The notes under the pieces: generated by a model
Told to the model about the DNA's origin: nothing
What the model saw: the letters and a program-made list of their open reading frames with translations, nothing else
Database searches by the model: none
Origin: Pseudomonadota bacterium
Lineage (GTDB): Bacteria; Pseudomonadota; Alphaproteobacteria; Reyranellales; Reyranellaceae
Reading direction: 5' to 3'
NCBI GenBank assembly: GCA_023436825.1
Contig: JAEZHS010000068.1
Location: forward strand, 1 to 6,384
Length of the DNA stretch: 6,384 nucleotides
Shown here: positions 1 to 5,943 of the stretch, one piece after another
Numbering within the stretch: position 1 is the stretch's first letter
Layout: every line of letters begins with the position of its first letter
Program-made: the position numbers and the translations under genes

Positions 1-13
1 AGCCGGATGGGCT

Positions 14-31
14 CGCGCAGTCTCTGCCGCG
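14..31 (-). other. Hairpin in the leader of the leftward transcript
   Basis: CGCG CAG (14-20) pairs with CTG CGCG (24-26 and 28-31) around a TCT loop, with one bulged C at 27. This gives seven mostly G-C pairs. No T-run follows on either strand, so it is not a simple terminator. If transcription starts from the promoter at 95-123, this hairpin would lie about 55-75 nt into the leftward RNA. It could be a leader structure or the start of a structured RNA continuing outside the window. Its function is unknown. Confidence 0.35.
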
Positions 32-94
32 TGCCATTATAGTCGGATGAACGATGCATAGAGCGATGCCGCCCGAAAGCGCAGCGGCAAGGTC

Positions 95-123
95 TATATA
101 ACCCAAGTACCAATCACTGTCAA
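95..123 (-). promoter_or_regulatory. Strong sigma70-type promoter facing left
   Basis: Read on the minus strand, a perfect -35 box TTGACA (118-123) is followed by exactly 17 bp and then TATATA (95-100), which matches the first four bases of TATAAT. Transcription would start near position 88 and run leftward out of the window. No start codon with a good ribosome-binding site and long frame is visible before the edge, so the leader is at least about 88 nt. The product is unseen: a protein gene with a long leader, or a stable RNA. A further TATAAT lies on the same strand at 36-41 but lacks a good -35 box. Confidence 0.55.
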
Positions 124-202
124 TAACTATGGTATCGGACCCTTTCGGTTTCATGGGTTTTTTCGTGCCGTAGGGAGCCTTTGAACGAATCTATTACGGT
201 TC

Positions 203-232
203 TTTTTTGGCGGACCGCAGAGCGCCAAAAAA
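203..232. repeat. Perfect 10-bp inverted repeat with 10-bp spacer
   Basis: TTTTTTGGCG (203-212) and CGCCAAAAAA (223-232) are perfect inverted copies around a 10-bp spacer. On both strands the T-run comes first and the A-run last, the opposite of a standard Rho-independent terminator. The symmetry alone therefore does not make it one. The A-run on the right doubles as the U-tract of the candidate dnaQ terminator read on the minus strand. It might be a protein-binding site or an accident of two facing U-tracts. Confidence 0.6.
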
Positions 233-264
233 ACTGCCCGGGAGCGAGCATCGGTGCCGGCAAG
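227..264 (-). terminator. Candidate Rho-independent terminator of dnaQ
   Basis: On the minus strand, TTGCCGG (263-257) can pair with CCGGGCA plus G (241-235) across a 15-nt loop. This gives about seven pairs including one G-U, with a single bulged G. One base later a run of seven T follows (233-227). It lies about 70-110 nt beyond the dnaQ stop and is the only stem followed by a U-tract there. The long loop and bulge make it moderate rather than strong. Confidence 0.42.
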
Positions 265-335
265 GCTGTCATTCGCTTCGACCAAACAGTCATGATCACT
301 GCGCAGCGCTACTAATTCATATTCGGACCGGGCGA

Positions 336-1016
336 TCAGGCGGCCTTCAGCCACAGCGGATCGTTGATCTGCTTCAGGAACTCGGCATGCGCCGCAAGCT
401 CGGCGGCGCTCGCCTCGTGCGGACGCGGCGGCCGCACCGGCAGGTTGGTCGCGACCAGGACAGCCGTCACGCCGCCCGCGATCTCCGCCGCCAGGCCGAG
501 GTCGCGCTGCCGGCCGCCGCTCAGCTCGAGATAGACCTCGGCCAGAAGCTCGGAATCGAGCAGGGCGCCATGCTTGACGCGGTTGGAGTTGTCGATGCTG
601 AAGCGCTCGCAGAGCGCATCGAGGCTGACGCGCTGGCCGGGGAACTTGCGGCGCGCCACCGAGACCGTATCGACATAGGCGTTGGTGAGCTTGGCCTTGC
701 CGACGCGCTCGAGCTCGGCATTGAGGAAGCCGATGTCGAACTGCGCGTTGTGGATCACGAGCTGCGCGTCGCCGATGAATTCCAGGAATTCCTCTACCTT
801 GTCGGCGAACAGGGGCTTGTCGGCCAGGAACTCATCGCTGAGGCCGTGAATGTCCTGGGCGCCCATCGGCATGGGCATTTCCGGATTGAAGTAGACGTGG
901 AACGTCTTGCCGGTGGCGACGGTGTTCATGAGCTCGATGCAGCCCACTTCGACCACGCGATGACCGGCCAGCGGATCCAGGCCCGTGGTCTCGGTGTCGA
1001 GAACGATTTCGCGCAT
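336..1016 (-). CDS. dnaQ: DNA polymerase III subunit epsilon (3'-5' proofreading exonuclease)
   Basis: The 226-residue protein is the proofreading exonuclease of the replicative polymerase core. It removes mispaired 3' nucleotides while bound to the alpha subunit. The DEDDh active site is complete: Exo I D7-T-E9-T, Exo II N90-A-Q-F-D94, and Exo III H149-G-A-L-L-D154. Residues about 1-170 are the exonuclease domain. A proline- and alanine-rich linker (about 192-208) leads to a short conserved-looking tail (KQINDPLWL) that in this family contacts alpha. I chose the ATG at 1014-1016 because it has an AAGGAGG just upstream and begins with the classic MREIVLDTETTG. An in-frame ATG 21 codons earlier would overlap coaE by 49 bp and adds non-conserved residues. 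It lies 14 bp behind coaE and is probably co-transcribed with it. Identification is very secure. Confidence 0.96.
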   Translation of the reverse strand: MREIVLDTETTGLDPLAGHRVVEVGCIELMNTVATGKTFHVYFNPEMPMPMGAQDIHGLSDEFLADKPLFADKVEEFLEFIGDAQLVIHNAQFDIGFLNAELERVGKAKLTNAYVDTVSVARRKFPGQRVSLDALCERFSIDNSNRVKHGALLDSELLAEVYLELSGGRQRDLGLAAEIAGGVTAVLVATNLPVRPPRPHEASAAELAAHAEFLKQINDPLWLKAA

Positions 1017-1018
1017 GG

Positions 1019-1025
1019 CCTCCTT
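1019..1025 (-). promoter_or_regulatory. dnaQ ribosome-binding site
   Basis: The minus strand reads AAGGAGG, then CC, then the ATG at 1014-1016. The match to the anti-Shine-Dalgarno sequence is excellent, but the 2-nt gap is shorter than the usual 5-9. It still decides for the short dnaQ start over the in-frame ATG ending at 1079. It sits in the 14-bp gap after the coaE stop, so translational coupling to coaE may help initiation. Confidence 0.6.
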
Positions 1026-1030
1026 GTAGC

Positions 1031-1693
1031 TTACTTCCGGCGAGCGCGGGCAAGCTGGGCTGTGAATCGTTCCCGCCATGGATTGGGCGGCCAGAAGCGC
1101 CCGCGGCGCTTCTTCAGCATGGCGATCGCCTTGGCGAGCGCTTGTCGCGTCGGCGCCAGCCCGAGCCCCGTCGGGATGACGATGGTGGCTTTGCGCCGCT
1201 TCAGCGCGTCCGGCACCTGCTGGCGCAGGATGCCCTCGAACCGTTCCGTCGACATGCCGGGCCGCGCCATGACGCGCCGCCGCTGCAGGAAAGCGGGCGC
1301 GCTCACCACCAAGGTGGCATCGACGCGGCGCTCGCCCGCACCCTCGAACAGCAAAGGAATGTCGAGCACGACCAGCTTTTCGCCGCGCCGCGCCGCACGC
1401 TTCAGGAAGGCGCGCTGCCGCTGGCCGACCAGGGGATGCACGATGGCCTCGAGCTTGCGCAGGGCTTCCTTGTTGCCGAAGACGCGCGCACCCAATGCCT
1501 GGCGGTCGAGCACGCCGTCCTTCACCACGCCGGGGAACGCCGCTTCGATCGCCGGCAATGCCACGCCACCCTTGGCCTGGATAGCGTGCACATTGGCGTC
1601 TGCGTCGTAGACCGGCACGCCCATCTGCCGCAGCATCTTCGCCGCGGTCGATTTGCCCATGCCGATGGAGCCGGTGAGGCCGACGATCATCAT
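1031..1693 (-). CDS. coaE: Dephospho-CoA kinase
   Basis: This 220-residue protein catalyses the last step of coenzyme A synthesis, the ATP-dependent phosphorylation of the ribose 3'-hydroxyl of dephospho-CoA in the cytoplasm. The P-loop GSIGMGKST is at residues 8-16. Y29-D30-A-D32 carries the conserved acidic residues after it, and LDIPLLFE is the family's substrate-domain signature. The lid region with RQQVPDALKRRKA follows, as usual. Length fits the family (about 200-220). The C-terminal 25 residues are strongly basic. Two adjacent ATG codons (1691-1693, 1688-1690) could start it. Neither has a clear ribosome-binding site, so initiation may depend on ribosomes finishing the upstream oxidoreductase gene, whose stop is 23 bp away. 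It is followed by dnaQ, as in many alphaproteobacteria, but is separated here from aroE. Confidence 0.95.
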   Translation of the reverse strand: MMIVGLTGSIGMGKSTAAKMLRQMGVPVYDADANVHAIQAKGGVALPAIEAAFPGVVKDGVLDRQALGARVFGNKEALRKLEAIVHPLVGQRQRAFLKRAARRGEKLVVLDIPLLFEGAGERRVDATLVVSAPAFLQRRRVMARPGMSTERFEGILRQQVPDALKRRKATIVIPTGLGLAPTRQALAKAIAMLKKRRGRFWPPNPWRERFTAQLARARRK

Positions 1694-1716
1694 CAGTTTG
1701 AACGCCGGCTGTCTGG

Positions 1717-2694
1717 TTACGGCACCAGGATGGTCTGGCCGGTGGTCTTGCGCGATTCGAGGTCGCGATGGGCCTGCGCTGCCTCGCCGAGCGGATAGCG
1801 CTGGTCGATGGCGATCTTGACCTTGCCGCTCTTGACCATCTTGAACAGCGACTTGGCGCTGGCCTCGAGCTCGGCGCGGGTGGCGGTGTAGGCGCCGAGG
1901 CTCGGCCGCGTCAGGTAGAGCGAGCCCTTGGCGTTGAGGATGCCCGGCGGCTGGGGCGCCACGGCGCCCGAAGCATTGCCGAACGAGCACATCAGGCCGC
2001 GCGGCTGCAGGCTGTCGAGCGAGGCATCCCAGGTGTCCTTGCCGACACCGTCGAACACGACCGGCACGCCCTTGCCCTTGGTGATCTCCTTCACCTTCGC
2101 GACGACGTCTTCCTTGGTGTAGTCGATCACCCATTTGTAGCCGTTCTTCTTGGCAAGCGCGGCCTTCTCCGGCGACGACACGGTGCCGATCGCCTTGTAG
2201 CCGCGCGCCTTGGCCCACTGGCCGAACAACAGGCCGACGCCGCCGGCGGCGGCATGGAACAGCACGATGTCGCCCTTCTTGAGCCACGGCTTGGCGCAGT
2301 GGTCGATGAGGTACTCGGTGGTCATGCCCTTCAGCATGATCGCGGCGGCCTGCTCGTCGCTCACGCCCTTGGGCACATGCACGAGCTGCTTGACCCCCAT
2401 GATGCGCTCCTGGCAGTAGGCGCCAAGCTCGCCGCAATAGGCGACGCGATCACCCTTCTTGAAGCCCTTGGTCCTCGGCCCCACCTCGACGATCACGCCG
2501 GCAGCCTCGCGGCCGACCGCGTTGGGCAGCGGCGTCTTGTAGAGGCCCGAGCGCGTATAGACGTCGATGAAGTTGAGGCCGATCGCGGTGTGCCTGATCT
2601 TCACCTCGCCGGGGCCGGGCTTTCCGACCTCGACCTCCTCAAGCTGCATCTTCTCCGGTCCGCCATTCTCGTGCATCAGGATCGATTTCGACAT
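1717..2694 (-). CDS. Quinone oxidoreductase-like protein (zinc-independent MDR family)
   Basis: A 325-residue medium-chain dehydrogenase/reductase of the NADPH:quinone oxidoreductase type, expected to reduce quinones or enones in the cytoplasm. Residues about 1-125 form the GroES-like domain with the family signature around NFIDVYTRSG and the GREAAGVIVEVG strand-turn. The Rossmann domain follows, with HAAAGGVG at 147-154, the AxxGGVG nucleotide-binding form typical of quinone reductases. The cysteine-histidine ligand set of zinc alcohol dehydrogenases is not apparent. The ATG at 2692-2694 was chosen because family homology starts at MSKSILMHENGGPE. A GGGGGA run lies about 8 nt upstream, and the 59 upstream in-frame residues cross the divergent gene's start. 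It is probably first in an operon with coaE and dnaQ. The electron acceptor cannot be told from sequence, so I leave the symbol blank (qor-like). Confidence 0.92.
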   Translation of the reverse strand: MSKSILMHENGGPEKMQLEEVEVGKPGPGEVKIRHTAIGLNFIDVYTRSGLYKTPLPNAVGREAAGVIVEVGPRTKGFKKGDRVAYCGELGAYCQERIMGVKQLVHVPKGVSDEQAAAIMLKGMTTEYLIDHCAKPWLKKGDIVLFHAAAGGVGLLFGQWAKARGYKAIGTVSSPEKAALAKKNGYKWVIDYTKEDVVAKVKEITKGKGVPVVFDGVGKDTWDASLDSLQPRGLMCSFGNASGAVAPQPPGILNAKGSLYLTRPSLGAYTATRAELEASAKSLFKMVKSGKVKIAIDQRYPLGEAAQAHRDLESRKTTGQTILVP

Positions 2695-2728
2695 CCTCAG
2701 TTCCCCCGTGTTTTGCAAATTCCGGAAC

Positions 2729-2777
2729 GCCTGTCGGCTAAGAGCGTCGAGTATAGTGGCGGCCCTTGGAGAGTCGA
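2729..2777. promoter_or_regulatory. Overlapping divergent promoter candidates
   Basis: The 82-bp gap between the oxidoreductase and sugar dehydrogenase genes must serve both directions. On the plus strand TATAGT (2752-2757) is a good -10 box lacking a clear -35, and would give a leader of only about 13 nt. On the minus strand TATACT (2750-2755) is preceded at 16 bp by TCGACT (2772-2777), four of six matches to TTGACA, giving a leader of about 50 nt. The two -10 boxes overlap almost fully, so the two directions may compete. GGAG at 2768-2771 is the plus-strand ribosome-binding site. Confidence 0.35.
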
Positions 2778-3895
2778 TGCGAAGACGCCAAATCATCCTG
2801 ACTGCAACCGCAGCACTTGCTGCGCCCTCGATCGCGCGCGGCCAGGAACTCCTCAGGAGCAGCAAGGCCAATTACCGGTTGGTGACCCTGGCGCGCGCCC
2901 TCGAGCAACCCTGGTCCATCGCCTTCCTGCCCGACGGCCGGATCCTGGTCACCGAGCGGCCGGGCCGGCTCAGGGTGTTCGCCAACGGCCGGCTGGAACG
3001 CGCCCCACTGGGCGGGGTGCCCAAGGTCCAGGCCCGCGGCCAGGGCGGGCTTTTGGACATCTGCCTGCATCCGAACTTCGCGCAGAACCGTACCCTCTAC
3101 CTTTCCTACTCGGGTGAGGGATCGGGTGGCGCGGCAACCACGGTGGCGCGGGCCGAGCTGGGCGACGGCGCCCTGCGCGGCGTCCGCACGATCTTCGAAG
3201 CCTTGCCCCGCGCCTCGGGGGCATTGCATTTCGGCTCACGCATCGCCTTCGATCGCGCCGGCCTGATGTACATCACCACGGGTGAGCGCTATCAGCGCGA
3301 CCGGGCGCAGGATCTCAACGACCTCGGCGGCAAGGTCGTCCGGCTCAAGGACGACGGCTCGGTACCGGCCGACAACCCCTTCGTCGGCCAGCCCAACGTG
3401 CGGCCTGAGATCTTCACCTGGGGCCATCGCAATCCGCAGGGGCTCGCCATGCACCCCGAGACCGGGCGCATGTGGGAGGCGGAGCACGGCCCGCGCGGCG
3501 GCGACGAGCTCAACCTCCTGAAGGCCGGCGCCAACTACGGCTGGCCACGCGCCACCCATGGCGTCGACTACAGCGGCGCCGTCATCAGCCCGCACAAAAG
3601 CCTGCCCGGCATGGAAGACCCGGTGCGCGTCTGGGTGCCGTCGATCTCGCCCTGCGGGCTCTGCTTCTACACCGGCGACAGGTTCCCGGACTGGAAGGGC
3701 TCGGCCTTCACCGGCGCGCTGTCGAACGATGCCCTGTTCCGCATCGAGCTCGACGGCGAACGCTATCGCGGTGAGGAGCGGTTGCTCGTCGACCGTCTTC
3801 CCTATATCCGCGACGTGCGGCAGGGGCCCGACGGGCACCTGTACCTCGTCACCCACGCCGACGACGGCGGCTTGTTCCGCATCGAGCCCGCCTGA
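2777..3895 (+). CDS. Exported PQQ-type aldose sugar dehydrogenase (glucose/sorbosone dehydrogenase family)
   Basis: A 372-residue six-bladed beta-propeller of the soluble quinoprotein family that includes E. coli Asd (YliI). Members oxidise aldose sugars in the periplasm using pyrroloquinoline quinone and calcium. The ATG at 2777 has GGAG five bases upstream and opens a signal peptide: MRRRQ, a hydrophobic stretch to about residue 18, and likely cleavage near 20-23. The arginines leave Sec or Tat open. Landmarks are QPWSIAFLPDGR (45-56), the HFGSR containing the probable catalytic histidine H151, TGE, GHRNPQG (217-222, with the PQQ-contacting Arg-Asn pair), EHGPRGGDELN (236-246), GANYGWP and RDVRQGPDG (345-353). 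An unusual C293-G-L-C296 follows WVPSISP. maf begins 9 bp after the stop, so it heads the rightward operon. The family call is secure. Cofactor use and substrate are inferred, and no PQQ synthesis genes are in view. Confidence 0.92.
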   Translation: MRRRQIILTATAALAAPSIARGQELLRSSKANYRLVTLARALEQPWSIAFLPDGRILVTERPGRLRVFANGRLERAPLGGVPKVQARGQGGLLDICLHPNFAQNRTLYLSYSGEGSGGAATTVARAELGDGALRGVRTIFEALPRASGALHFGSRIAFDRAGLMYITTGERYQRDRAQDLNDLGGKVVRLKDDGSVPADNPFVGQPNVRPEIFTWGHRNPQGLAMHPETGRMWEAEHGPRGGDELNLLKAGANYGWPRATHGVDYSGAVISPHKSLPGMEDPVRVWVPSISPCGLCFYTGDRFPDWKGSAFTGALSNDALFRIELDGERYRGEERLLVDRLPYIRDVRQGPDGHLYLVTHADDGGLFRIEPA

Positions 3896-3904
3896 CCGAG
3901 ACTG

Positions 3905-4504
3905 ATGCTCATCCTCGCTTCCGCCAGCCCCTCCCGTCGCCAGATGCTCCAGAACGTCGGCCTCGATTTCGCGATCGAGCCGTCGGGCGTCGACGAGGAC
4001 GAGGTGAAACGCAGCCTTTTGGGCGAACGCGCCACGGCGCAGGACATCGCGACCACGCTGGCCGAGATGAAGGCGCTGCGCGTCTCGACTAGACGGCCCG
4101 GCGCCTTCGTGATCGGCGCGGACTCCACGCTCGCCTGCGAGGGCAAGCTTTACGACAAGCCAGCCACGCTTGCCGCCGCGCGCCAACAACTCCAGGCGCT
4201 GGGCGGCCGCACGCACGAGCTGGTCTCGTCGGTCGTCGTGGCCAAGAATGGCGCGCGCCTGTGGCACACGACCGAGACCGGCCGGCTGACCATGCGGCCT
4301 TTCACCGACACGTTCCTCGATGCCTATCTCGCCCGCGCCGGCAAAGCGGTCTGCGCCTCGGTCGGCGCCTACCAGCTCGAGGGGCTGGGCGCGCATCTCT
4401 TCACCCGCATCGAAGGCGACTATTTCACCGTGCTCGGCCTGCCGTTGCTGCCGCTCCTGGCATTCCTGGCGCAGCACGGCATCGGCCTGGAGAAGACGGC
4501 ATGA
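3905..4504 (+). CDS. maf: Maf-family nucleoside triphosphate pyrophosphatase
   Basis: A 199-residue cytoplasmic house-cleaning enzyme that hydrolyses non-canonical or modified nucleoside triphosphates to monophosphates. Family landmarks are complete: the substrate loop LASASPSRRQML (4-15), the IGADSTL strand with the probable catalytic D73, YDKP with K85, GRTHEL (101-106), and the C-terminal SVGAYQLEG and IEGDYFTVLGLPL blocks. The pattern around residues 152-183 resembles the Maf next to aroE in alphaproteobacteria. I cannot decide between dTTP/UTP-type (YhdE) and m7GTP-type (YceF) specificity. S74 sits where, from memory, close relatives often have glutamine. The ATG at 3905 has only a weak GAG upstream, which with the 9-bp gap suggests coupling to the sugar dehydrogenase gene. 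Its stop overlaps the aroE start in ATGA. Confidence 0.94.
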   Translation: MLILASASPSRRQMLQNVGLDFAIEPSGVDEDEVKRSLLGERATAQDIATTLAEMKALRVSTRRPGAFVIGADSTLACEGKLYDKPATLAAARQQLQALGGRTHELVSSVVVAKNGARLWHTTETGRLTMRPFTDTFLDAYLARAGKAVCASVGAYQLEGLGAHLFTRIEGDYFTVLGLPLLPLLAFLAQHGIGLEKTA

Positions 4505-5391
4505 GCCCCTACGAGACCCTTTTGCGTGAAGCGGGCGGCCGGCCCTTCGCCGCCATTGTCGGCTGGCCGGTGGAGCACTCGCGCTCGCCGGCATTGCACG
4601 GTTTCTGGCTGAAGCAGCATGGCATCGACGGCCACTATGGCCGCCTGCCGGTTGAACCCAAGCGCGCCGCGCTGGAGGAGCTCGTCGCCTTCCTCAAGCG
4701 CACGCCCAACGCGCGCGGCTGCAACCTCACTCTGCCGCACAAGATCGACATCATGCCGTTGCTCGATCGCATCGATCCGCTGGCCAGGCACATCGGCGCG
4801 GTGAACACCGTGATCAAGCAGCCCGACGGCACACTGGAGGGCCGCAACAGCGACGGCTTCGGCTTTATGGAAGCCCTGAAGCAAGGCGCGCCGGGCTGGC
4901 GGGCGACGGCCGGCCCAGCAGTGGTGCTGGGCGCGGGAGGTGCGGCACGCGCCGTCGTCGCCACCTTGGTGGCGGCGGGCGTGCCTGAGCTGCGCCTGGT
5001 CAACCGCACGCAGAAGAGTGCGATCGACCTCGGCGTCGCCTTCACGCCGAGCGACGGGCGGCGCATCGCCATTGAGCGCTGGAACGAGCGCGACGATGCG
5101 CTCGAAGGCGCGACGTTGCTGGTCAACACCACGTCACTCGGCATGAAGGGCCAGCCGCCGCTCGAGATCGATGTCGGCCGCCTGCCAGCCGACGCCGTCG
5201 TCGACGACATCGTCTATGTGCCACTGGAGACCAGGCTGCTGGCGGCCGCCCGCGGCCGCGGCCAGCGCTGCATCGACGGGCTCGACATGCTGCTGCACCA
5301 GGGCCGGCTGGGCTTCGAGGCGTGGTTCGGCCAGAAAGTGGCCGTCAGCCCGGAACAGCGCCGCGCCGTCGCGGCTGATCTGGGCGCGTGA
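4501..5391 (+). CDS. aroE: Shikimate dehydrogenase (NADP+)
   Basis: This 296-residue enzyme reduces 3-dehydroshikimate to shikimate with NADPH in the aromatic amino acid pathway. Shikimate-site residues are visible: S27 and S29 in HSRSP, N75, T77 and catalytic K81 in NLTLPHK, N102 in GAVNTV, D118 in GRNSDG and Q267 near the C-terminus. The Rossmann loop GAGGAAR is at 144-150, and NRT (168-170) is the usual NADP-selecting turn. VNTTSLGM (208-215) and the final DGLDMLLHQ and FEAWFG segments complete the family pattern. S117 replaces the usual threonine of NTDG, a mild change that should keep the hydroxyl contact. Length is slightly above the common 270-290. The ATG overlaps the maf stop (ATGA), with GGAG eight bases upstream inside maf, indicating coupled translation. 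In relatives coaE normally follows, but here a GrpB-type gene does. Confidence 0.96.
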   Translation: MSPYETLLREAGGRPFAAIVGWPVEHSRSPALHGFWLKQHGIDGHYGRLPVEPKRAALEELVAFLKRTPNARGCNLTLPHKIDIMPLLDRIDPLARHIGAVNTVIKQPDGTLEGRNSDGFGFMEALKQGAPGWRATAGPAVVLGAGGAARAVVATLVAAGVPELRLVNRTQKSAIDLGVAFTPSDGRRIAIERWNERDDALEGATLLVNTTSLGMKGQPPLEIDVGRLPADAVVDDIVYVPLETRLLAAARGRGQRCIDGLDMLLHQGRLGFEAWFGQKVAVSPEQRRAVAADLGA

Positions 5392-5397
5392 ATTCCC

Positions 5398-5943
5398 GTG
5401 AGCGCTTCTCTGCCGATTGGTCCCTACGATGCTCCAGGAGCACCAAAAGTCGTTGACCTGAGACCTTGGGATGCTCGCGGGCCGGCAGCGGCACATAGCT
5501 TGATGCGAATGCTTCAAACCGCCTTGCCAGGTATTGAAATCGAGCACGTGGGGAGCACCGCTGTGCCCGGTTGCGACGGCAAGGGCATTCTGGACCTGAT
5601 GCTGTTGATCCCTGACGGCCGCTTGAGCGACGTTTGCGCAATCGTCGATGGCATGGGCTTTCAGCGCCAGTCAGGAGGCAAAAGGCATCCCGATAGCAGG
5701 CCGATGCGAGAAGGCAGCTTCACCTTCGATGGCTCGGTCTTTCGACTCCACGTTCATCTGATTCCGGAGAGTAGCGCCGAGGTGGACAGGTTACGGAAGT
5801 TCCGGGATCGACTTGCCGAGAATCCCGAGTTGGTCGCGCTCTATGTTGAACAAAAGCGTCGTCTCGTCGACGCTCAGATTTCGGATCGTTCGACTTACAC
5901 TCAAGGCAAGAACGCTTTTATCGAGTCGGTTCTCAAGTCCTAG
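5398..5943 (+). CDS. GrpB/UPF0157 family protein (nucleotidyltransferase-like fold)
   Basis: A 181-residue protein with the GrpB family signature IEHVGSTAVPG (47-57), followed by the acidic segment GKGILDLMLLI. Later come RLHVHL (114-119), a helix around LRKFRDRLAENPELVALY, and a C-terminal Y-x-x-x-K-x-x-F-I. The fold belongs to the nucleotidyltransferase superfamily. The family's biochemical role is poorly defined, and the second acidic position reads GILD rather than the usual PxxDI form, so no activity is claimed. The GTG at 5398, 6 bp after aroE, is the only sensible start upstream of the conserved part. It has no good ribosome-binding site. By hand count about 62% of its codons end in G or C, against roughly 90% in aroE. 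Codons such as AGA, TTA, CGA and CGT are used freely. This suggests acquisition from another genome. Its stop shares CTAG with the convergent neighbour. Confidence 0.85.
   Translation: MSASLPIGPYDAPGAPKVVDLRPWDARGPAAAHSLMRMLQTALPGIEIEHVGSTAVPGCDGKGILDLMLLIPDGRLSDVCAIVDGMGFQRQSGGKRHPDSRPMREGSFTFDGSVFRLHVHLIPESSAEVDRLRKFRDRLAENPELVALYVEQKRRLVDAQISDRSTYTQGKNAFIESVLKS
5940..5943. other. Shared CTAG stop palindrome of two convergent genes
   Basis: TAG at 5941-5943 ends the rightward GrpB-type gene, and the complement of 5940-5942 is the TAG ending the leftward flavodoxin-fold gene. The two stops therefore lie inside one CTAG. There is no room for an intergenic terminator, so each transcript must run into the other gene. 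Confidence 0.85.

Larger units (their letters stand above)
1..335. other. Intergenic region without a supported gene
   Basis: This stretch behind dnaQ is visibly richer in A/T than the genes beside it and has stops in all frames. The only frame of any length is a 67-codon minus-strand frame (151-354). It overlaps the dnaQ end and has no recognisable family or ribosome-binding site. The region's contents are regulatory: the leftward promoter, a leader hairpin, a candidate dnaQ terminator and a 10-bp inverted repeat, each listed separately. Confidence 0.6.

Noticed and set aside
203..232. The 10-bp inverted repeat as a classic two-way Rho-independent terminator
   Set aside because: On both strands the T-run precedes the stem and the A-run follows it, the reverse of a U-tract terminator. 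Only the separate stem at 234-264 places a U-tract correctly for dnaQ.
1..335. A tRNA gene or riboswitch in the left intergenic region
   Set aside because: I found no cloverleaf with a T-arm GTTCGA-type motif and no recognisable conserved aptamer core. Only one simple hairpin is evident.
151..354. A 67-codon minus-strand frame behind dnaQ
   Set aside because: It has no ribosome-binding site, overlaps the dnaQ C-terminus, matches no family I recognise and runs through the inverted repeat and candidate terminator.
1017..1079. An upstream ATG for dnaQ at 1077-1079
   Set aside because: It would overlap coaE by 49 bp and add 21 non-conserved residues, while the ATG at 1014-1016 has AAGGAGG and the standard family N-terminus.
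207..1610. A 467-codon plus-strand open frame opposite dnaQ and coaE
   Set aside because: It is low-complexity, rich in R, A, L, E and G, and antisense to two secure genes. High GC with G/C-ending codons commonly leaves such frames open.
1768..3117. A 449-codon plus-strand frame opposite the quinone oxidoreductase gene
   Set aside because: It crosses the divergent promoter gap and the start of the sugar dehydrogenase in a different frame and shows no family motifs.
3236..4594. A 452-codon minus-strand frame opposite the sugar dehydrogenase and maf
   Set aside because: It is antisense to two genes with full motif sets and has the composition of a reverse-complement shadow.
5398..5943. The GrpB-type gene as part of a toxin-antitoxin or defence pair, given its nucleotidyltransferase-like fold
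   Set aside because: Neither neighbour (aroE, or the convergent flavodoxin-fold gene) fits a HEPN or antitoxin partner, and the protein matches the GrpB/UPF0157 pattern instead.
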